This document shows, one piece after another, positions 1-11,084 of a DNA stretch of 64,000 bases (position 1 is its first letter; each line of letters starts with the position of its first letter). The DNA comes from Diospyros lotus (Eukaryota > Streptophyta > Magnoliopsida > Ericales > Ebenaceae): contig NC_068344.1 of the NCBI RefSeq assembly GCF_014633365.1, positions 18,801,669-18,865,668 on the forward strand, read 5' to 3'. Both the position numbers and the translations under genes were made by a program. Under the pieces are notes generated by a model. That model had not been told where the DNA came from. It was given only the letters and a program-made list of their open reading frames with translations, and did not search any database.

Positions 1-56
1 CACCACTACTGAGATAGCTTAACAACCCCCTTTTTCCTCCTTCCTTGACGGTATAT

Positions 57-269
57 CTACCACTCTGTTTTCTTTCCCTTTTTTGTACTGTATGGTGTAG
101 TCAAGTCCTGTATGGTGTAGTCAAGTCCTAGCAGCTTAGTCACTCCTTTTCTTGGTAACTGAGCATGCAACCTCCGTTGCATTAGGAATTTGAGGCTCTT
201 ATGGCTAGTTTTTATTACAAACTGGTTCCCCTCTAAGTAATACCTCCATTTGTCCACTACCATTAACAC
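57..269 (-). pseudogene. Ty3/gypsy RNase H fragment
   Basis: The 70-residue minus frame contains VDKWRYYLEGNQFVIKTSHK followed by SLKFLMQRRL, which is the gypsy RNase H signature in which the polyprotein says that work is done on the plant copy (KWRHYL, F-I-T-SLK-L). RNase H removes the RNA strand of the RNA:DNA hybrid during reverse transcription. It lies downstream of the RT block at 345-965 on the same strand but is not in one continuous frame with it. The sequence between 270 and 344 carries stops, so the polyprotein is broken. A duplicated 20-bp word (gtatggtgtagtcaagtcct) at about 90-128 disrupts the downstream frame. Confidence 0.75.
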
Positions 270-344
270 TGCAATTAGCTCTTTGTCATAAATGCTTATC
301 CCAAGTGTTTTGGGGCTAAGGCTTGGCTGAGAAAAGCCAAGGGT

Positions 345-965
345 TTACCCTCCTTCACAAACACTGCACCTACCCCCATCACAAGCATTTACCTCCAAAA
401 TAAAAGGCTCAATGAAGTCAAGCAGGACTAGTATAGGAGCATGTGTCATTGCCTTCTTTAGTGTGTGAAAGGGTGTTTCTACCCTTGGATTCCATCCAAA
501 GCTATTCTCCTTGAGTAACTCATTATATGGGTTTCTTATAACACCATAATCTTTGATGAACCTCTTGTAACATCCTGTTAAGCCTAGGAATCCCCTTAGG
601 TCTTTAACAGTTTGTGGTTCCGACCACTCCACAATGACAACAATTTTATTTGGGACTATGCTCACCCCTTCCCCAATAATTATGTAGCCTAAGTATTCCA
701 CTTTCCTTTTAGTAAAAATACACTTAGACCTCTTTACAAATAGTTGATTACATCTGAGGATTTTGAAGGTTATTCTTAAGTGGCTCAAATGCTGGTCAAG
801 AGAAGGATTGTACATGAGAATGTCATCAAAAAAAACAAGTATGAATTTTCTCGTGTAAGAGTTAAAGATGTGATTCATCAAGGTTTGGAATGTGGCAGGG
901 GCATTAGTTAAGCCAAATGGCATAATTATAAAATTCATAAAGGCCTTGATGAGTCCTAAAGGCAA
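345..965 (-). pseudogene. Ty3/gypsy reverse transcriptase fragment
   Basis: The frame contains MPFGLTNAPATFQTLMN and FFDDILMYNPSLDQHLSHL, the RT palm motifs of gypsy elements; the catalytic box is FFDDIL, where YxDD or FxDD is usual. CIFTKRKVEYLGYII and the block GFLGLTGCYKRFIKDY are the usual thumb and connection motifs. The upstream part of RT can be followed in another frame to about 1010 (IRMSPIDPKIAF), so at least one frameshift separates the start of RT from this part. The product would have copied the element's RNA into DNA in cytoplasmic particles. It is not functional as it stands. Confidence 0.85.
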
Positions 966-1561
966 TCTTTGGATCTATTGGACTCATTCTAATCTTATCC
1001 GGATCTTAGGCCAAGCTTCGAAAAGATAGTGGCTCTAGATAATTCATCTAGGAGATCCTCTATGATTGGAATTGGGAATTTATTTTTTATGGTGATGGAG
1101 TTCAATTGGCGGTAATCAATACAAAACCGCCAAGAGCCATCCTTCTTTTTAACCAGGGGGATGAGGGAAGCAAAAGGGCTTTGACTCGGCTATTGATTTG
1201 GTCAACATTTCCTTGACCAATCTTTCTATTCAACTTTTTAGAAAGGAGAATACCTGTAGGACCAGACATTCACAGGCTCTACATTGGGTTTTAAATGGAT
1301 AGTGTGATCAAGGAATCGGTTTGGGGGTAGGGTAGAAGGTTCAACAAACAAATCCTCAAACTCAATCAACAATGAATATAAAGGGTCACAAGGTTATATC
1401 TCATTGAGAGAATGCAGTGCGAAAGCAAGTTTACGCCTTGAATGGTCCCCTCCTTCAGTTGTTGCATTTCTTCCTGCACCTCCCTCCTCATCCCCCAATT
1501 CCACTACATATATGGAATGTAGTTGGGTTATGGCAACTTCCCCACGCTGAATTTGCATCCT

Positions 1562-1744
1562 TCAACTTGTCACCAATTTGCATTCACCCTCTTCTAAACA
1601 CCCAGTTAATGTTAACCTCTTCCCTGCCAATTCAAAGGTTACTTCCAGCTTATTGAAATCAAGAATCAATAGGCTCACTATTTTTATCCAATCCACCCCT
1701 AGCACAATGTGTGAACCACCTAATTTTAAGATCTGCAAGTCCAT
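1562..1744 (-). pseudogene. Ty3/gypsy aspartic protease fragment
   Basis: The minus frame reads HIVLGVDWIKIVSLLILDF, equivalent to the LG-DWL segment at the C-terminal side of gypsy retropepsins. The DSGST-like active-site loop lies upstream on the minus strand near 1895-1930 (complement of cttccactgtcaatgagg), where the frame is different. The position between the zinc-knuckle region (about 2090-2165) and RT agrees with gag-protease-RT order. Broken by stops. Confidence 0.65.
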
Positions 1745-2089
1745 AGTGAATTCATGACCCTACATCATCCATTAGAAATATGGGCCTTTGAATCTACTTA
1801 CCATTTTACTACCATTGGCAACACTAACTACTACGGGAAGAGTTGCCTGCATGGGACATTGCAAGTTTAAGACAGTACCCTCATCCAAAAAGGTGTGTGT
1901 GCTTCCACTGTCAATGAGGATCGTCACTCTCCTCTTTCCCACCGAGCTTTCACCTTAATTATCTTTTCTAACGCGCAACCTTCTAAGGCATGCAATGCTA
2001 TCTCCCCACATTCCTCTCCGACACCTCCATTTCCCGTAGCCTCCAATTCACAAGCATCCTTTGCTCCTTCTTCTTCCTCTTCTTCTTGA

Positions 2090-3350
2090 CCCACCATTTG
2101 CAATAAATGTTTCCTACATTGATGTCCGAGGGAATACCTTTCTCTAAAACAAAAGCATAAACCAAGCTGTCGTTTTTATTCCACCGTGAGGGATCTTGTC
2201 AGGGTGAGGTTGGGTATAGCCTTAGGAAGTAGGTTACCCTTATGTCCTATTTGATGGCCAAGCTTAGACATGCCTCCTCCACTATTCTATAAGTTGCTCC
2301 CAGTATATCCCTCAGATATAGTCCTCTGCTTCTTAAAAATCGCCTCCAAGGCTGACTCTTGGAGTCGAGCTTTCTCTACAGCCTATTTGATGGTGGCCAA
2401 CTAGAACATCTTGACAGTTGGTCTAAGTTTATCACTTACTTAGTCCACTGATGAAACTAGACACAAAATATGGCTCACCCAATGTTGGATGAGAGAGGAT
2501 TAGTAACGACTTTAACTCCTCAAATCTGGTTTGATAATCCTCTACTGATCTGTCCTACTTTAGTTTGTTGAATTCTTCTACAACATCTGTCATTGTCCTT
2601 TCCCCAAAGTGATAACAAAAGTCTGCTATGAAATCGTGCCAAACTAGATCAATCCTCCTTCTGCTCCAGCCCTAAAACCACGCATCCACCATACATTTAG
2701 GTAGGCAGCAGCCAGATTCACCTTCTAGCCTTCTTCCACTCAGTAGTGATGGAAGAACCACTCACAATGTCGAACTCACCATCACAGCTTGTCACCTTTG
2801 AATGTCGGAATGACTAGCCTCAACATTAGGGTGTGATACTGATACACATGCTCCCTTAGTGGAATTTTCCGATACAAATTTCAATCGTTCCTCTGTTTCG
2901 AGAGGATAAGGAGCATGCTGTCGGAATCCTAATCCCGTCAGAATCGAAGCCAATGTGGACCTTGGAGGCAAGTTTGTCAATAAGCTTGCATTTGGCAATC
3001 GTGAGAACAAGCTCGGTACAATACTTAACTGTCAGCCAAACCCAAATAATTCTTCTCTGAGGCTCATGAAATTCGCTCGAAGGTCAGGAACCTCCTCCCT
3101 AGTGGCTGAATTTCCCGACCTGCTTCAATTCATCTCTTCCTAAGTTTGGCGAAGGTCTAATTCCATCATGTCCAACTTATCCTCCAACTATTCTTGATTC
3201 TAGCGAAGCCCCATCACTAGAACACCCAAACGAGTTTCCAATTGCTTCATTCTAGTCCCTTTCGCCATCATTCAATCTATCAATCGCACCTCCTGTCGAA
3301 GCAATAGCGATCGATATGAATTCCAATCGCCTCAACTTGCCCCTAGCCGT
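2090..3350 (-). pseudogene. Ty3/gypsy gag with zinc-knuckle-like end
   Basis: On the minus strand the region begins near 3290 with a start-like MAKGT, then a stop, then MKQLETRLGVLV, a leucine-rich N-terminal gag helix. It passes through capsid-like sequence with many stops and ends at about 2165-2100 with CFREKYSLGHQCRKHLLQM, close to the gypsy zinc-knuckle pattern C-x2-C-x4-H-x4-C but lacking a clean CCHC. Gag would form the virus-like particle. Frames change repeatedly, so no single coordinate pair describes an intact gene. Confidence 0.6.
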
Positions 3351-3381
3351 CGACTTGATCTCTGTCCAAGGCCAAAAATTG

Positions 3382-3397
3382 CCTTACTCTAATACCA
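3382..3397 (-). promoter_or_regulatory. Primer binding site (initiator Met tRNA type)
   Basis: The minus strand reads TGGTATTAGAGTAAGG two bases after the LTR end. This is one change from the common plant TGGTATCAGAGC primer site complementary to initiator methionine tRNA. Confidence 0.75.
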
Positions 3398-3399
3398 AT

Positions 3400-3694
3400 T
3401 GTCAGATCCCCAGATCTGACAAGGGATCGTTTCCATATATTCAAGAATAGAGAAGAATTTAAAAGGAGAGAAGAAATGAGAGAGAGATAACAAAATGAAG
3501 AGAGAAAGGATTCACATCATTCATTTCATAATCCCCATTCTCTAGCCGTGGCCTTGTATGTATAGCCTCCAGCTAGAATACAACCAACCGAGAATGTACA
3601 CCCAGTGATGCATGGCTGCTCCTAACCAACTAAGTACAATCTTTGTAGCATAAGAGGAAATTACATTTACTATTCTACCCTTAGGAATGTGACA
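3400..3694 (-). repeat. 5' LTR of the gypsy relic
   Basis: The 295-bp block begins TGTCAGATCCCC and ends GAATGTGACA on the plus strand, giving the inverted TGTCA/TGACA ends expected of an LTR. On its left, the primer binding site is adjacent. The first 22 bp form an imperfect palindrome (TGTCAGATC CCCA GATCTGACA). A CT/GA-rich stretch lies at about 3455-3515, as in the leader of the related LTRs at 12151 and 13892. The 3' LTR is outside the window, so LTR divergence cannot be judged. Confidence 0.8.
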
Positions 3695-3714
3695 CCTATC
3701 TAATGCTTCTAGTT

Positions 3715-4131
3715 TGCAGAAAGCAGATGAATTAGCCTTAAATCAGGTTGGATATGAGAGTTGCAATGAAGAGTTCAACAAACTAACACAAGAAGGCCCT
3801 GCTATGGATTACCAAGTCAAGTTTGAGGAAATGAAAGCACTGATGCTCAATTCCCATCCGACCTTGAATAAGTTTTACTTTGTATAGAGATTCATCAGTG
3901 GTCTAAATGATGAGTTGAGGCCTATTGTGAAAATGATGCATCCTGCGACGATAAAACAAGTGGCTGAGAAGGTTAGGCTACAAGAATCAGCACTAAAAGC
4001 CTTTTACAGAAAGCATAAGCTGCAACCTAAAAGTTATTCTATGAGCAGCCAACAGTGTGGAGGTACTTCTAAGGCTGCCAATCAAGTAGTGAAGGAATCT
4101 AAGGAACAATTGCAAGTTGGAGATCATCAGT
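3715..4131 (+). pseudogene. Ty3/gypsy gag fragment
   Basis: The plus strand encodes FNKLTQEGPAMDYQVKFEEM, then a stop (TAG near 3884), then RFISGLNDELRPIVKMMHPA and a lysine-rich tail. The order 'multi-residue linker, FEEMKALM, FISGL-DELRP-V' is the retrotransposon gag (capsid) signature of gypsy elements. The region starts directly after the opposite-strand LTR at 3694 and ends where the LTR-like repeat at 4132 begins. It may be the 5' remnant of the element whose 3' end is at 10440-11084, with younger insertions in between; that link is inference. Confidence 0.75.
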
Positions 4132-6115
4132 GTTAGTGTCCTAATGCTAGATTTAGATAACATCTAACGGTGTCAATTAGAGGCTAATGATATAAATCTT
4201 ACAAATATAATAAAATATACTTTCATATTTTGAGGTCATATCTTCATTCATACCTCTCCAATCATCGTATATGAATGAGCCCTTAAATTTCTTGTTGATG
4301 GTCTTATTCTTAAGTGTTAAGAATATGTGACAAAGACTATCGAACTAAGGATTTCTTAAAGTATAGAATCTCAGTCCTTAGATTTCTCAAAAGCGGGCTA
4401 TGAGCAATCAATTACGGACTGGCACATGAGTTACTACCTTTGATTAGTATGGGATACTAACGATAAAGTATGGTGAGTCACATGCCATAATCCATGAGAT
4501 AGATATAGTAGACATGCGGGTAGATGTTAGTGAAACATCTATTGAATGTGATGAACATGACAGATCACATGGCAAAGAGGATCTTTGATCTGTCACATAC
4601 ATTCGATTGTGTTATTGGTCCTTAGACCGAAGTCAACACAGTTGTCTTGTATGTCGGTGCCTGAGATTTGTCTTTGCTAAAAACCGTTCAGTTATCAGAT
4701 GGAGAGATGCACTGTGTAGTCTCTATGTAGTAGCATATGGAGGCAGGTGATTGCTAATGGGATCCGTCGACCTCCGGGGCAAAGCGAACATCCTATGCGA
4801 TCAGTGATAGTTGTGGTTGTATGAACCTCTGGCCAGAGTACACTTGATTGTAAAATGTTTCAAATGTCGGAAAGAGTTCCAATGTATCACCTCGACCACA
4901 CCACGCTAGATCTTGGCATAGCTATCGAGTTAGTGAGTTTGATCACTCCATGACTCTCATTCGATCGGGATCTTAATCGATGGAGGAATTATAGTACACG
5001 GGAATCAAAATCCCAAATAGATTCTCATTGAAGTTTGACTTCATTACTGGTAAGATCGCCCTGACATAATAGTAATTGTCACTCAGGGTCTTTTGGGGTA
5101 CTTCGAAAAGATGGAGGGATCTTCATTATAGACCAAAGTTATTGGTCGGTGTCAAAGTGTTCAACACGTCCCGATTGCTACTTAGTAATGAACCTAAAAG
5201 GTCACACGCATATCCAAATGTAGTTGATTAAGCGATTTTTAAAGTTGTGATTAATGATCATCATTAATGGTTAATGATGACACCGTTAAGAGTTAACGGA
5301 TCGAGTTCGGAATTAATTGGAATAATTGTCAAGAGTTGACAGGCATGCGTTAAGAGCTAATGAATCAAGTTTGAAATTAATTGAAGTAACTGTCAAGAGT
5401 TGACGAGCATGCCATTAAGAGTTAACGGGGGTCTCGATTTCATCATGAGATGGTGAAAGTGTCATTAAGAGTTAATGGTGGGGCCTAGATGCAATTTGGA
5501 GAAACTTAATGTTAGAGTTTTGTCTAGAGTATTGAGGCAGTGACAGCAGTGTTTTTGTATAGGTTATTATGTGATTTTAAAGGGTAGAGATAAGCGGTGG
5601 ACTCTCTTGTAAATAGCTGTCAAGCTAGGGGTAAAATCGAAAATATCCATTCTTTAATAGCCTAGGAATTGCCACTCTAAATATTCAATAAATAGAGAAG
5701 GAGAGGCCTAGGCATTAGGCGCATAATTCAATTGTTTCTCAAGAAAGCTTTGAGAGAGGAAAGGTTGTGTTTTAGAATAGCTTTTGTAATCTTGAGAGAA
5801 GGCTTGTAATCGAGAGGGTGCAATTGATGTATTGGGATCATTCTTTATTAATCAAAGAAGGCTACTCTTGGAGGGTTCTTAAGGCTGGATGTAGTGCCAA
5901 ATCAATTGGCATAAACCAGGATAATCTTGGTGTTCTTGTGGATGTGTGGTTTGCGTTTTTGTTTGTGTATTCTTATTCTTTTAATTCTGTTTCTATTTAT
6001 CGTTTCTGTTGAATTCATTGAATATTTTCTTAAGATCAAATTCATGCATGTGTGAGATTGTGTGTGGCGTAATTTCTGTCCAAGAAAACTGTTCCAGTGA
6101 CCCTAGGTATAACAC
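4132..6115 (+). repeat. Long copia-type LTR-like repeat (copy 1)
   Basis: The ~1.98 kb stretch has no gene. It starts TGTTAGTGTCCTAATGCTAG and ends CCCTAGGTATAACA, giving TGTTA/TAACA inverted ends. Near its 3' end (5880-5960) it has GGATGTAG, an imperfect short stem, AACCAGGATAATCTTGGTG and a T-rich tail, the usual U5 pattern of plant copia LTRs. A diverged second copy of its first 1.2 kb is recognisable at 42138-42865 plus 50322-50730; both share the words GCTAGATTTAGAT-ACATCTAA and TTGATTAGTATG. No matching flanking duplication was found, so solo LTR versus 5' LTR is undecided. Confidence 0.6.
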
Positions 6116-7084
6116 TTAAGGCAAAGAGAAGAAACTATCAACAGCCCTCTAATGAACTGTGGACAGCTTGTTGGAAATCTGAAGGAAACTATCAACGATT
6201 TCCCTTGAACTGTCGACAGTTTCTGTCGTGAATGTCACGAACCAGCACATCTCCTTTGTTGTTTTTGCGCCGATTTGGACAACGCATGGCAGAGGGCTTC
6301 AACAAGAAGGATGTCCTTCGTCCTTGGAGGTCTAGATGGTCTCCCCTTTGTCCCCTCACGCTCCCTTGTGGTCATTTGTCCATATTAGGTGTTTTAAGGT
6401 TTTGGACTTGCATATAAAAGGTAAGAAGAAGAAGAAAGGCAGATGATGATTTTTGACATTGGTGGTTGTGGCTTCTCTCGGCCATTGTGCCCTTCTTCTT
6501 CCTTCTTCCAGTGCCAAAAATCCTAGCCCATTGTTTCCACTTGTTGCTCCAACCATCTCTTGTTTTGCTTGAGTAGAAATCCCATTCCAATAAAGAGTTT
6601 ATTGAATTGGGTATCCCTTTGTTTTGAACCCAATATCTAGCTTGAATCACCCATAGGATACTTGTCTAGCACATGGGTCTTCCTATGGGGTTCATCCACA
6701 TGAGGAGCATGGACTAACTAGGTCTCCAGTATTTTCGAAAGACGGGCTAGTCACCCGGCTTGTTGTTCGGGGCAGTAGGAGACTACCTGGTGGACTGTTC
6801 GGGAGCTGTTGGAAGCAAGGAGTTGCTACCATTGGAGGAGGTTTTCGTCCCATACATCAAAACCGATATCTCCATAAGTTATATCTCTAAACGCCCTATG
6901 GAATGGTTTCAGTTTTATGCATATGATTGATTGATACCAAGTCTTGCAAGGTGGTTTTGTGGCTTATTTCCGCTACGCATTTGATTGTTTTTCGAAAAAG
7001 TTTTGAAATCTAGAAACCCTTGCATTTGGTACACCAAGAGTTGGTGTTGCCCAACAGCCCTAGTCAATCCTTAACCCATGGAGG
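6116..7084 (+). other. Non-coding, LTR-like promoter region
   Basis: No convincing gene. It contains GCATATAAAAGG at 6410-6421 (TATA-like), a purine-rich leader and AATAAA at about 6589, in the spacing of a promoter plus polyadenylation signal, and a TGTCACGAACC start at about 6234 that could open an LTR. Short ORFs here show no known domain. The first ~115 bases carry three copies of an ACTGTCGACAGTTT-like word. Confidence 0.4.
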
Positions 7085-7840
7085 GGCAAGATATTTCTTA
7101 TCCATAATAGATGGTTTCTCTAGGATGGTTTGGGTGTATGTTCTAAAATCAAAAGATCAAACTTTTGAGACTTTCAAAACCTGAAAAATCATGATAGAGA
7201 ATCAAATGGGTAGGAAAATAAAGATCATTAAAACCGATAATGGTCTAGAGTTTTGTAATAAAGACTTCTCCCAAATGTGTAGTGATAATGGTATTCTAAG
7301 GCACCTAACATCCTCTGGAAACGCTAGGCAAAATGGCTTGACCGAGAGGATGAATAGGACCCTTTTAGATAGGGTGAGGTGCATGTTAATAAATGTTAGG
7401 CTGCCTAAAGGCATTTTGGGGAAAAGTTGTAACAACAGTCACATATGTAATTAATAGATCTCCATCGGCAACTATAGGATTTAAAACACCCTATGAGATG
7501 TGGAAAGGCCATAAACCAAGCCTTGAACATATGAAGGTATTTGGTTGTATTGCCTATGCTCATGTGAAGCAAGGCAAGTTAGAGCCCAAGGATTTATAGG
7601 CTATCCAACAGGGGTTAAGGGTTATAGCTCTGGTGTTTAGAGGAGGATATGCCAAGGACTATAGCTAGTAGGGATGTGATCTTTAAGGAAAACTCTTTCT
7701 TGGAAAGTAGAAAGATGGGGATGAAAAGGGAAAATCAAGAGGAAGCTGTTCAGAAACAGCTTGGTCATGATGCTGCAAGGATTGGGTTGGATGCAGCAAA
7801 TGGCAGCCAGAGAGTGAATCAAAACCTAGGCATAAGGCTA
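7085..7840 (+). pseudogene. Copia integrase fragment
   Basis: Segments in three frames give FLSII-like sequence at 7095-7130, KIIKTDNGLEFCNKDFSQMC at 7215-7275 (the catalytic DNG-E block), NGLTERMNRTLLDRVRCML at about 7330, TYVINRSPSATIGFKTPYEMW at 7440-7500 and VFGCIAYAHVKQGKLEPK at about 7540-7590. Together these are the integrase core and its C-terminal region, which would insert the cDNA. At least two frameshifts (near 7185 and 7410) and a stop at 7597 break it. Confidence 0.8.
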
Positions 7841-8070
7841 GGTTAGTAGCAAGAGGCTTCACCCAAGTGGAAGGGGTGGACTTTAATGAATATTCTCACC
7901 AGCTGTGAGACACACTTTAATTAGGATTTTATTTGATATGTCTGCCCACGTAGACCTAAGCCTAGAGCAAATGGATATGACCACTGCTTTCCTCCATGAA
8001 ATTAGAAAAGGATATTCTAATGGAGCAGCCTAGAGGATTTGAGATTAGGGGTAAGAAGGAGCAAGTATGA

Positions 8071-9199
8071 TTGCTGAAAAAATCCTTATATGGACTTAAG
8101 CAGTCCCCTAGGCAATGGTACAAGAAATTCGACACATTCATGTTGAGCCAAGGGTTCAAGAGGAGTGATTTTGATAGCTGCATTTATTATAGGCATATTT
8201 CATCTAAGATCTTCATATATCTCCTCCTTTATGTAGATGACATGTTGATTGCAAGCCAATCACATGTGGAAGTCCAAAGTTCAAAGTTGAAGTTGAAATC
8301 AGCCTTTGAAATAAATGAATTAGAAGAGGCTACGAAGATTTTAAGAATTAAAATCTCTAGAAATAAGCAACTAAGGAAGGTCCAGCTATCGCAAAAGTCC
8401 TATCTTGAGAAGCTCATTAGGAAGTTCCATATGCTTGAGGCAAAGGAAGTCAATGTTCCTTTTGCTCAACATTTTAAGTTGTCCCACATGCAATCACCGA
8501 GTGATGAAGACAGCATGAGAGAGATGAAGAAGATTCCCTATTCAAGTGTTGTAGGTAGTCTTATGTATTGCATGGTGTGTACAAGGCCGGATTTAGCCCA
8601 TGCCATGAGCGTTGCAAGTAGGTTCATAGCTAATCTGAGAAAAGACCATTGGGCAGTCGTTAAGTGGATATTTAGGTACCTAAAAGGAACAATCAATATA
8701 GCATTAGTTTATGATGGAGCTAGTTTAGATGAAGAGCCTAACATTCTAGGGTTCGCTGACGCTAATTATACAACGGATATAAATAAGAGAAGATCCTCTA
8801 CAGGATATGTGTTTAAGCTATGGAACTCAACCATTAGCTGGAAAACCAATTTACAATCTATAATGGCTCTCTCCACCACTGAGGTTGAGTATATAGCTGT
8901 TATTAAAGCTATAAAAGAGGCCTTATGGTTGAAGGGTATAGTAGATGAACTCCTAGGGAAAGATATTAAGGCTACTCTAATGTGTAATAGCCAAAGTACC
9001 ATACACTTAGCTAAGAATCAAGCTCACCATGAGAGAACGAAGCATATTGATGTGAGGTACCACTTTAAAAGGAAGTGGATCTAATTAAGGTGGTTGATGA
9101 GGATAATGCAGTCGATAATATATTCACGAAGGCAATGTCTATGGCTAAATTACACCATTGTTTAAGACTCTTGCAGATCTCTTCTGTAAATGAATGATC
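8071..9199 (+). pseudogene. Copia reverse transcriptase and RNase H fragment
   Basis: A 337-codon open frame (8071-9084) contains LKKSLYGLKQSPRQWYKKFD, the intact catalytic box LLLYVDDMLIAS, KIPYSSVVGSLMYCMVCTRP-like RT connection sequence, ADANYTTDINKRRSSTGYVF and LSTTEVEYIAVIKAIKEALW of RNase H. The last ~40 codons (about 9071-9199) continue in another frame with DNIFTKAMSMAKLHHCLRLL, so one indel near 9070 breaks the end. Upstream RT (7836-8070) is also frame-shifted. It is the best preserved coding piece of this element. Confidence 0.9.
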
Positions 9200-9282
9200 G
9201 GTTTCTGTTTTTTGCAGGTTAAAAGGATGAGCAATTGATGAAATCAGTTTATGGATGATACTCATGCAAAATGGTGGAGAAT

Positions 9283-9852
9283 TGTTAGTTTTGCATTGAG
9301 TATTGGAGATCTAGAAGGAAGAGAGATAGATCCCGGTTTGGTTTGTTGCGCAAGTCAGTTAGTTGACTGCTTAGTGGTTTAACAGTCACTATCAGTTGAG
9401 GGGCAATTTAGGTATTGTCATATCTTTTTTAATTCCCTTGTTATATCCGCCCTTATGTCTATATATAGAGGGCACGGGTAAGCGCATAGATCATCATTCA
9501 TTTGTAAATTTCTCTATTGTGAACGAGTGCAATGAGAAATCAAGAGAAAGGCTAGATTTTGGTAGTCCTTGTAATCTTGGAGAGGATTGTGCTCGTGTGA
9601 GAGAAAGCCTTGGAAACTCTTGTATCTGATTTCATTTATATTGGATTGCTCTCAGTACTACAGGATGTAGAACTGATTTATCAGTTCAAACCAGGATAAA
9701 TTCTCAGTGCCTATTGTGTGGTTTGATTGTTCTTAACTTTGATCTTTTCAATTTTGATTTCGTTCTTTAATTTTTGTTTATGTCGTATGATTGTGTCAAT
9801 GAATGAGAGTGTAAAAAGTGTCATATTTGTTGGCTTCTTGGGTGAATTAACA
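9283..9852 (+). repeat. 3' LTR of truncated copia
   Basis: The 570-bp LTR begins TGTTAGTTTTGC directly after the polypurine-like AAATGGTGGAGAAT and ends GGGTGAATTAACA. It contains a TATA box (CTATATATAGAGGG, about 9459-9472) and a U5-like part with GGATGTAGAACTGATTTATC-type stem and AACCAGGATAAATTCTC. No second copy of this LTR is in the window, consistent with loss of the 5' part. Confidence 0.75.
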
Positions 9853-9855
9853 GTC

Positions 9856-10430
9856 TGTTAGTGCTCCCAATTGTAACCATACGGATTTACACCTCTCACT
9901 GTCGCACCCAGTTACGAACTGATTGTAATTAAAGAACATAAATTGAATAACATAATTTAGAATTGAAAGAAACAAAAATAGAAACTCAAACCACACAAGA
10001 AACACCAGAATTATCCTAGTTCAGATCGTTCTTGGAACGATCCTACATCCATCCTTAAGTCCTCCCACCGAGAGCAGTCTTCTTTTATTCAAAATGATCA
10101 GTACAACCTTAACCCAAGTACAATCTTTGCCTCACCCGAGATTACAAAGGACTACCACAATATCACAGTATCTAGCCTTTTCTCTATATCGCACAAAAGG
10201 TACTTACAGTAAGAATTAAATTAAATCCAGCGTTTAACCCCTTTCCCCTCCTTTTTTATAGAATAAGTGGCGAACATCCCTATATAACCAACCAGGATTG
10301 ACATTACCGGTTTTACCCATCAACTAATAAAAAAATTACAGTTGATTAGAAAAATCGTCTATCTATATAAGGGACGCTTGAAACTTGTTGCTTCCATCGA
10401 ATCTTAGACTCTCTACTCGAGGCAAACCTT
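9856..10430 (-). repeat. Copia-type LTR fragment, inverted
   Basis: Read on the minus strand, the stretch has the same U5 architecture as the neighbouring LTR: GGATGTAGGATCGTTCC-AAGAACGATC with a short stem, AACTAGGATAATTCTGGTG and a T-rich run, and it ends GGAGCACTAACA at 9856. The far boundary near 10430 is not resolved. No coding sequence is seen. Confidence 0.45.
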
Positions 10431-10439
10431 TAACATGAA

Positions 10440-11084
10440 GCCCTCTTTGGTTACAAGCCACCCCTCTTACTAGCCCTACTAGGACCTACAAGTGTGGCAG
10501 CTATGGATGAACACTTGCAACAAAGGCAGCAAGTCATACACCAGCTCAAAAAAGACCTGGCCATGGCTCAGAATCGAATGAAACAGTTGACTGACAAAGG
10601 GAGAAGCGAGACGGAATTTTGTGTAGAAGAGGAAGTACATCTGAAGCTGGAGGGCCCCCACTTGAAGTCACTAACCACAGGCCCCATCTCTAAACTCAGA
10701 CCCAAGTACTTTGGTCCCTTTCCTATTGTAGCCAAGGTTGGGAGTGTAGCCTACAAGTTTCAGCTACTAGAAAGTACCAAGATACACCTGGTCTTCCATG
10801 TATCTCTGCCAAAGAAGGCAGTAGAGGGACAACAGATAAGTCCCCACCTACCCCCGAGAGCTGTGAAGATCAATGATTCCCCTGAACCAGCTGCTATTGT
10901 GGATAGGAGAGTGATCTATCGACAAGGGGCGCCGATTATGCAAGCACTAGTGAAGTGGTCCAACAAACATGAGGACAACAACACATGGGAGTACTTCCCA
11001 GACCTGCTCAATCAGTTCCCTAAAGTAGCCAACCTACTAACCATTTCTTGAGGACAAGAAATGTCTAGGGGAGGGCATTGTAAT
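10440..11084 (+). pseudogene. Gypsy integrase C-terminus with chromodomain, and polypurine tract
   Basis: The open frame 10494-11051 encodes LQQRQQVIHQLKKDLAMAQN and RMKQLTDKGRSETEF of the integrase C-terminal zone. LRPKYFGPFPIVAKVGSVAY and HLVFHVSLPKKAVEGQQ are the GPY/F-like module. ALVKWSNKHEDNNTWEYF is a chromodomain-type end. The chromodomain helps chromoviruses choose chromatin targets. A polypurine tract (TCTAGGGGAGGGCA, about 11065-11077) follows the stop and an LTR probably begins TGTAATGTG at 11079. The HL-PY-R segment seems to have changed (HLKLEGPHLKSL). Everything upstream of this piece is missing. Confidence 0.85.

Larger units (their letters stand above)
1..3694 (-). mobile_element. 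Ty3/gypsy (chromovirus-type) retrotransposon relic, 3' part beyond window
   Basis: Reading on the minus strand from 3694 leftward, the order is LTR, primer binding site, gag, zinc knuckle, protease, reverse transcriptase and RNase H, which is the Ty3/gypsy order. The 5' LTR is 3400-3694. A tRNA-Met-type primer site follows at 3382-3397. All coding blocks are broken by stops and frameshifts. Integrase and the 3' LTR would lie left of position 1. The LTR start (TGTCACATTCCTAAGGG) and the gag start (MAKGT-MKQLE) resemble those of the pol-less element at 12151-14224, so the two probably belong to one family. The clade call is inferred from motif style and is moderate. Confidence 0.85.
7085..9282 (+). 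mobile_element. 5'-truncated Ty1/copia element, internal region
   Basis: The coding order integrase then RT then RNase H defines Ty1/copia. Integrase begins abruptly at about 7085 and gag and protease are missing. The 3' LTR follows at 9283. The motif style (TDNGLEFCNKDF, ARQNGLTERMNRTLL, SLYGLKQSPRQWYKKFD) is close to that of the copia at 44081-49868, so both are probably in the same broad TNT1-like group. Confidence 0.85.

Noticed and set aside
5818..6012. 64-codon ORF in the LTR-like repeat
   Set aside because: Lies in the U5-like part of the repeat; no similarity to known proteins.
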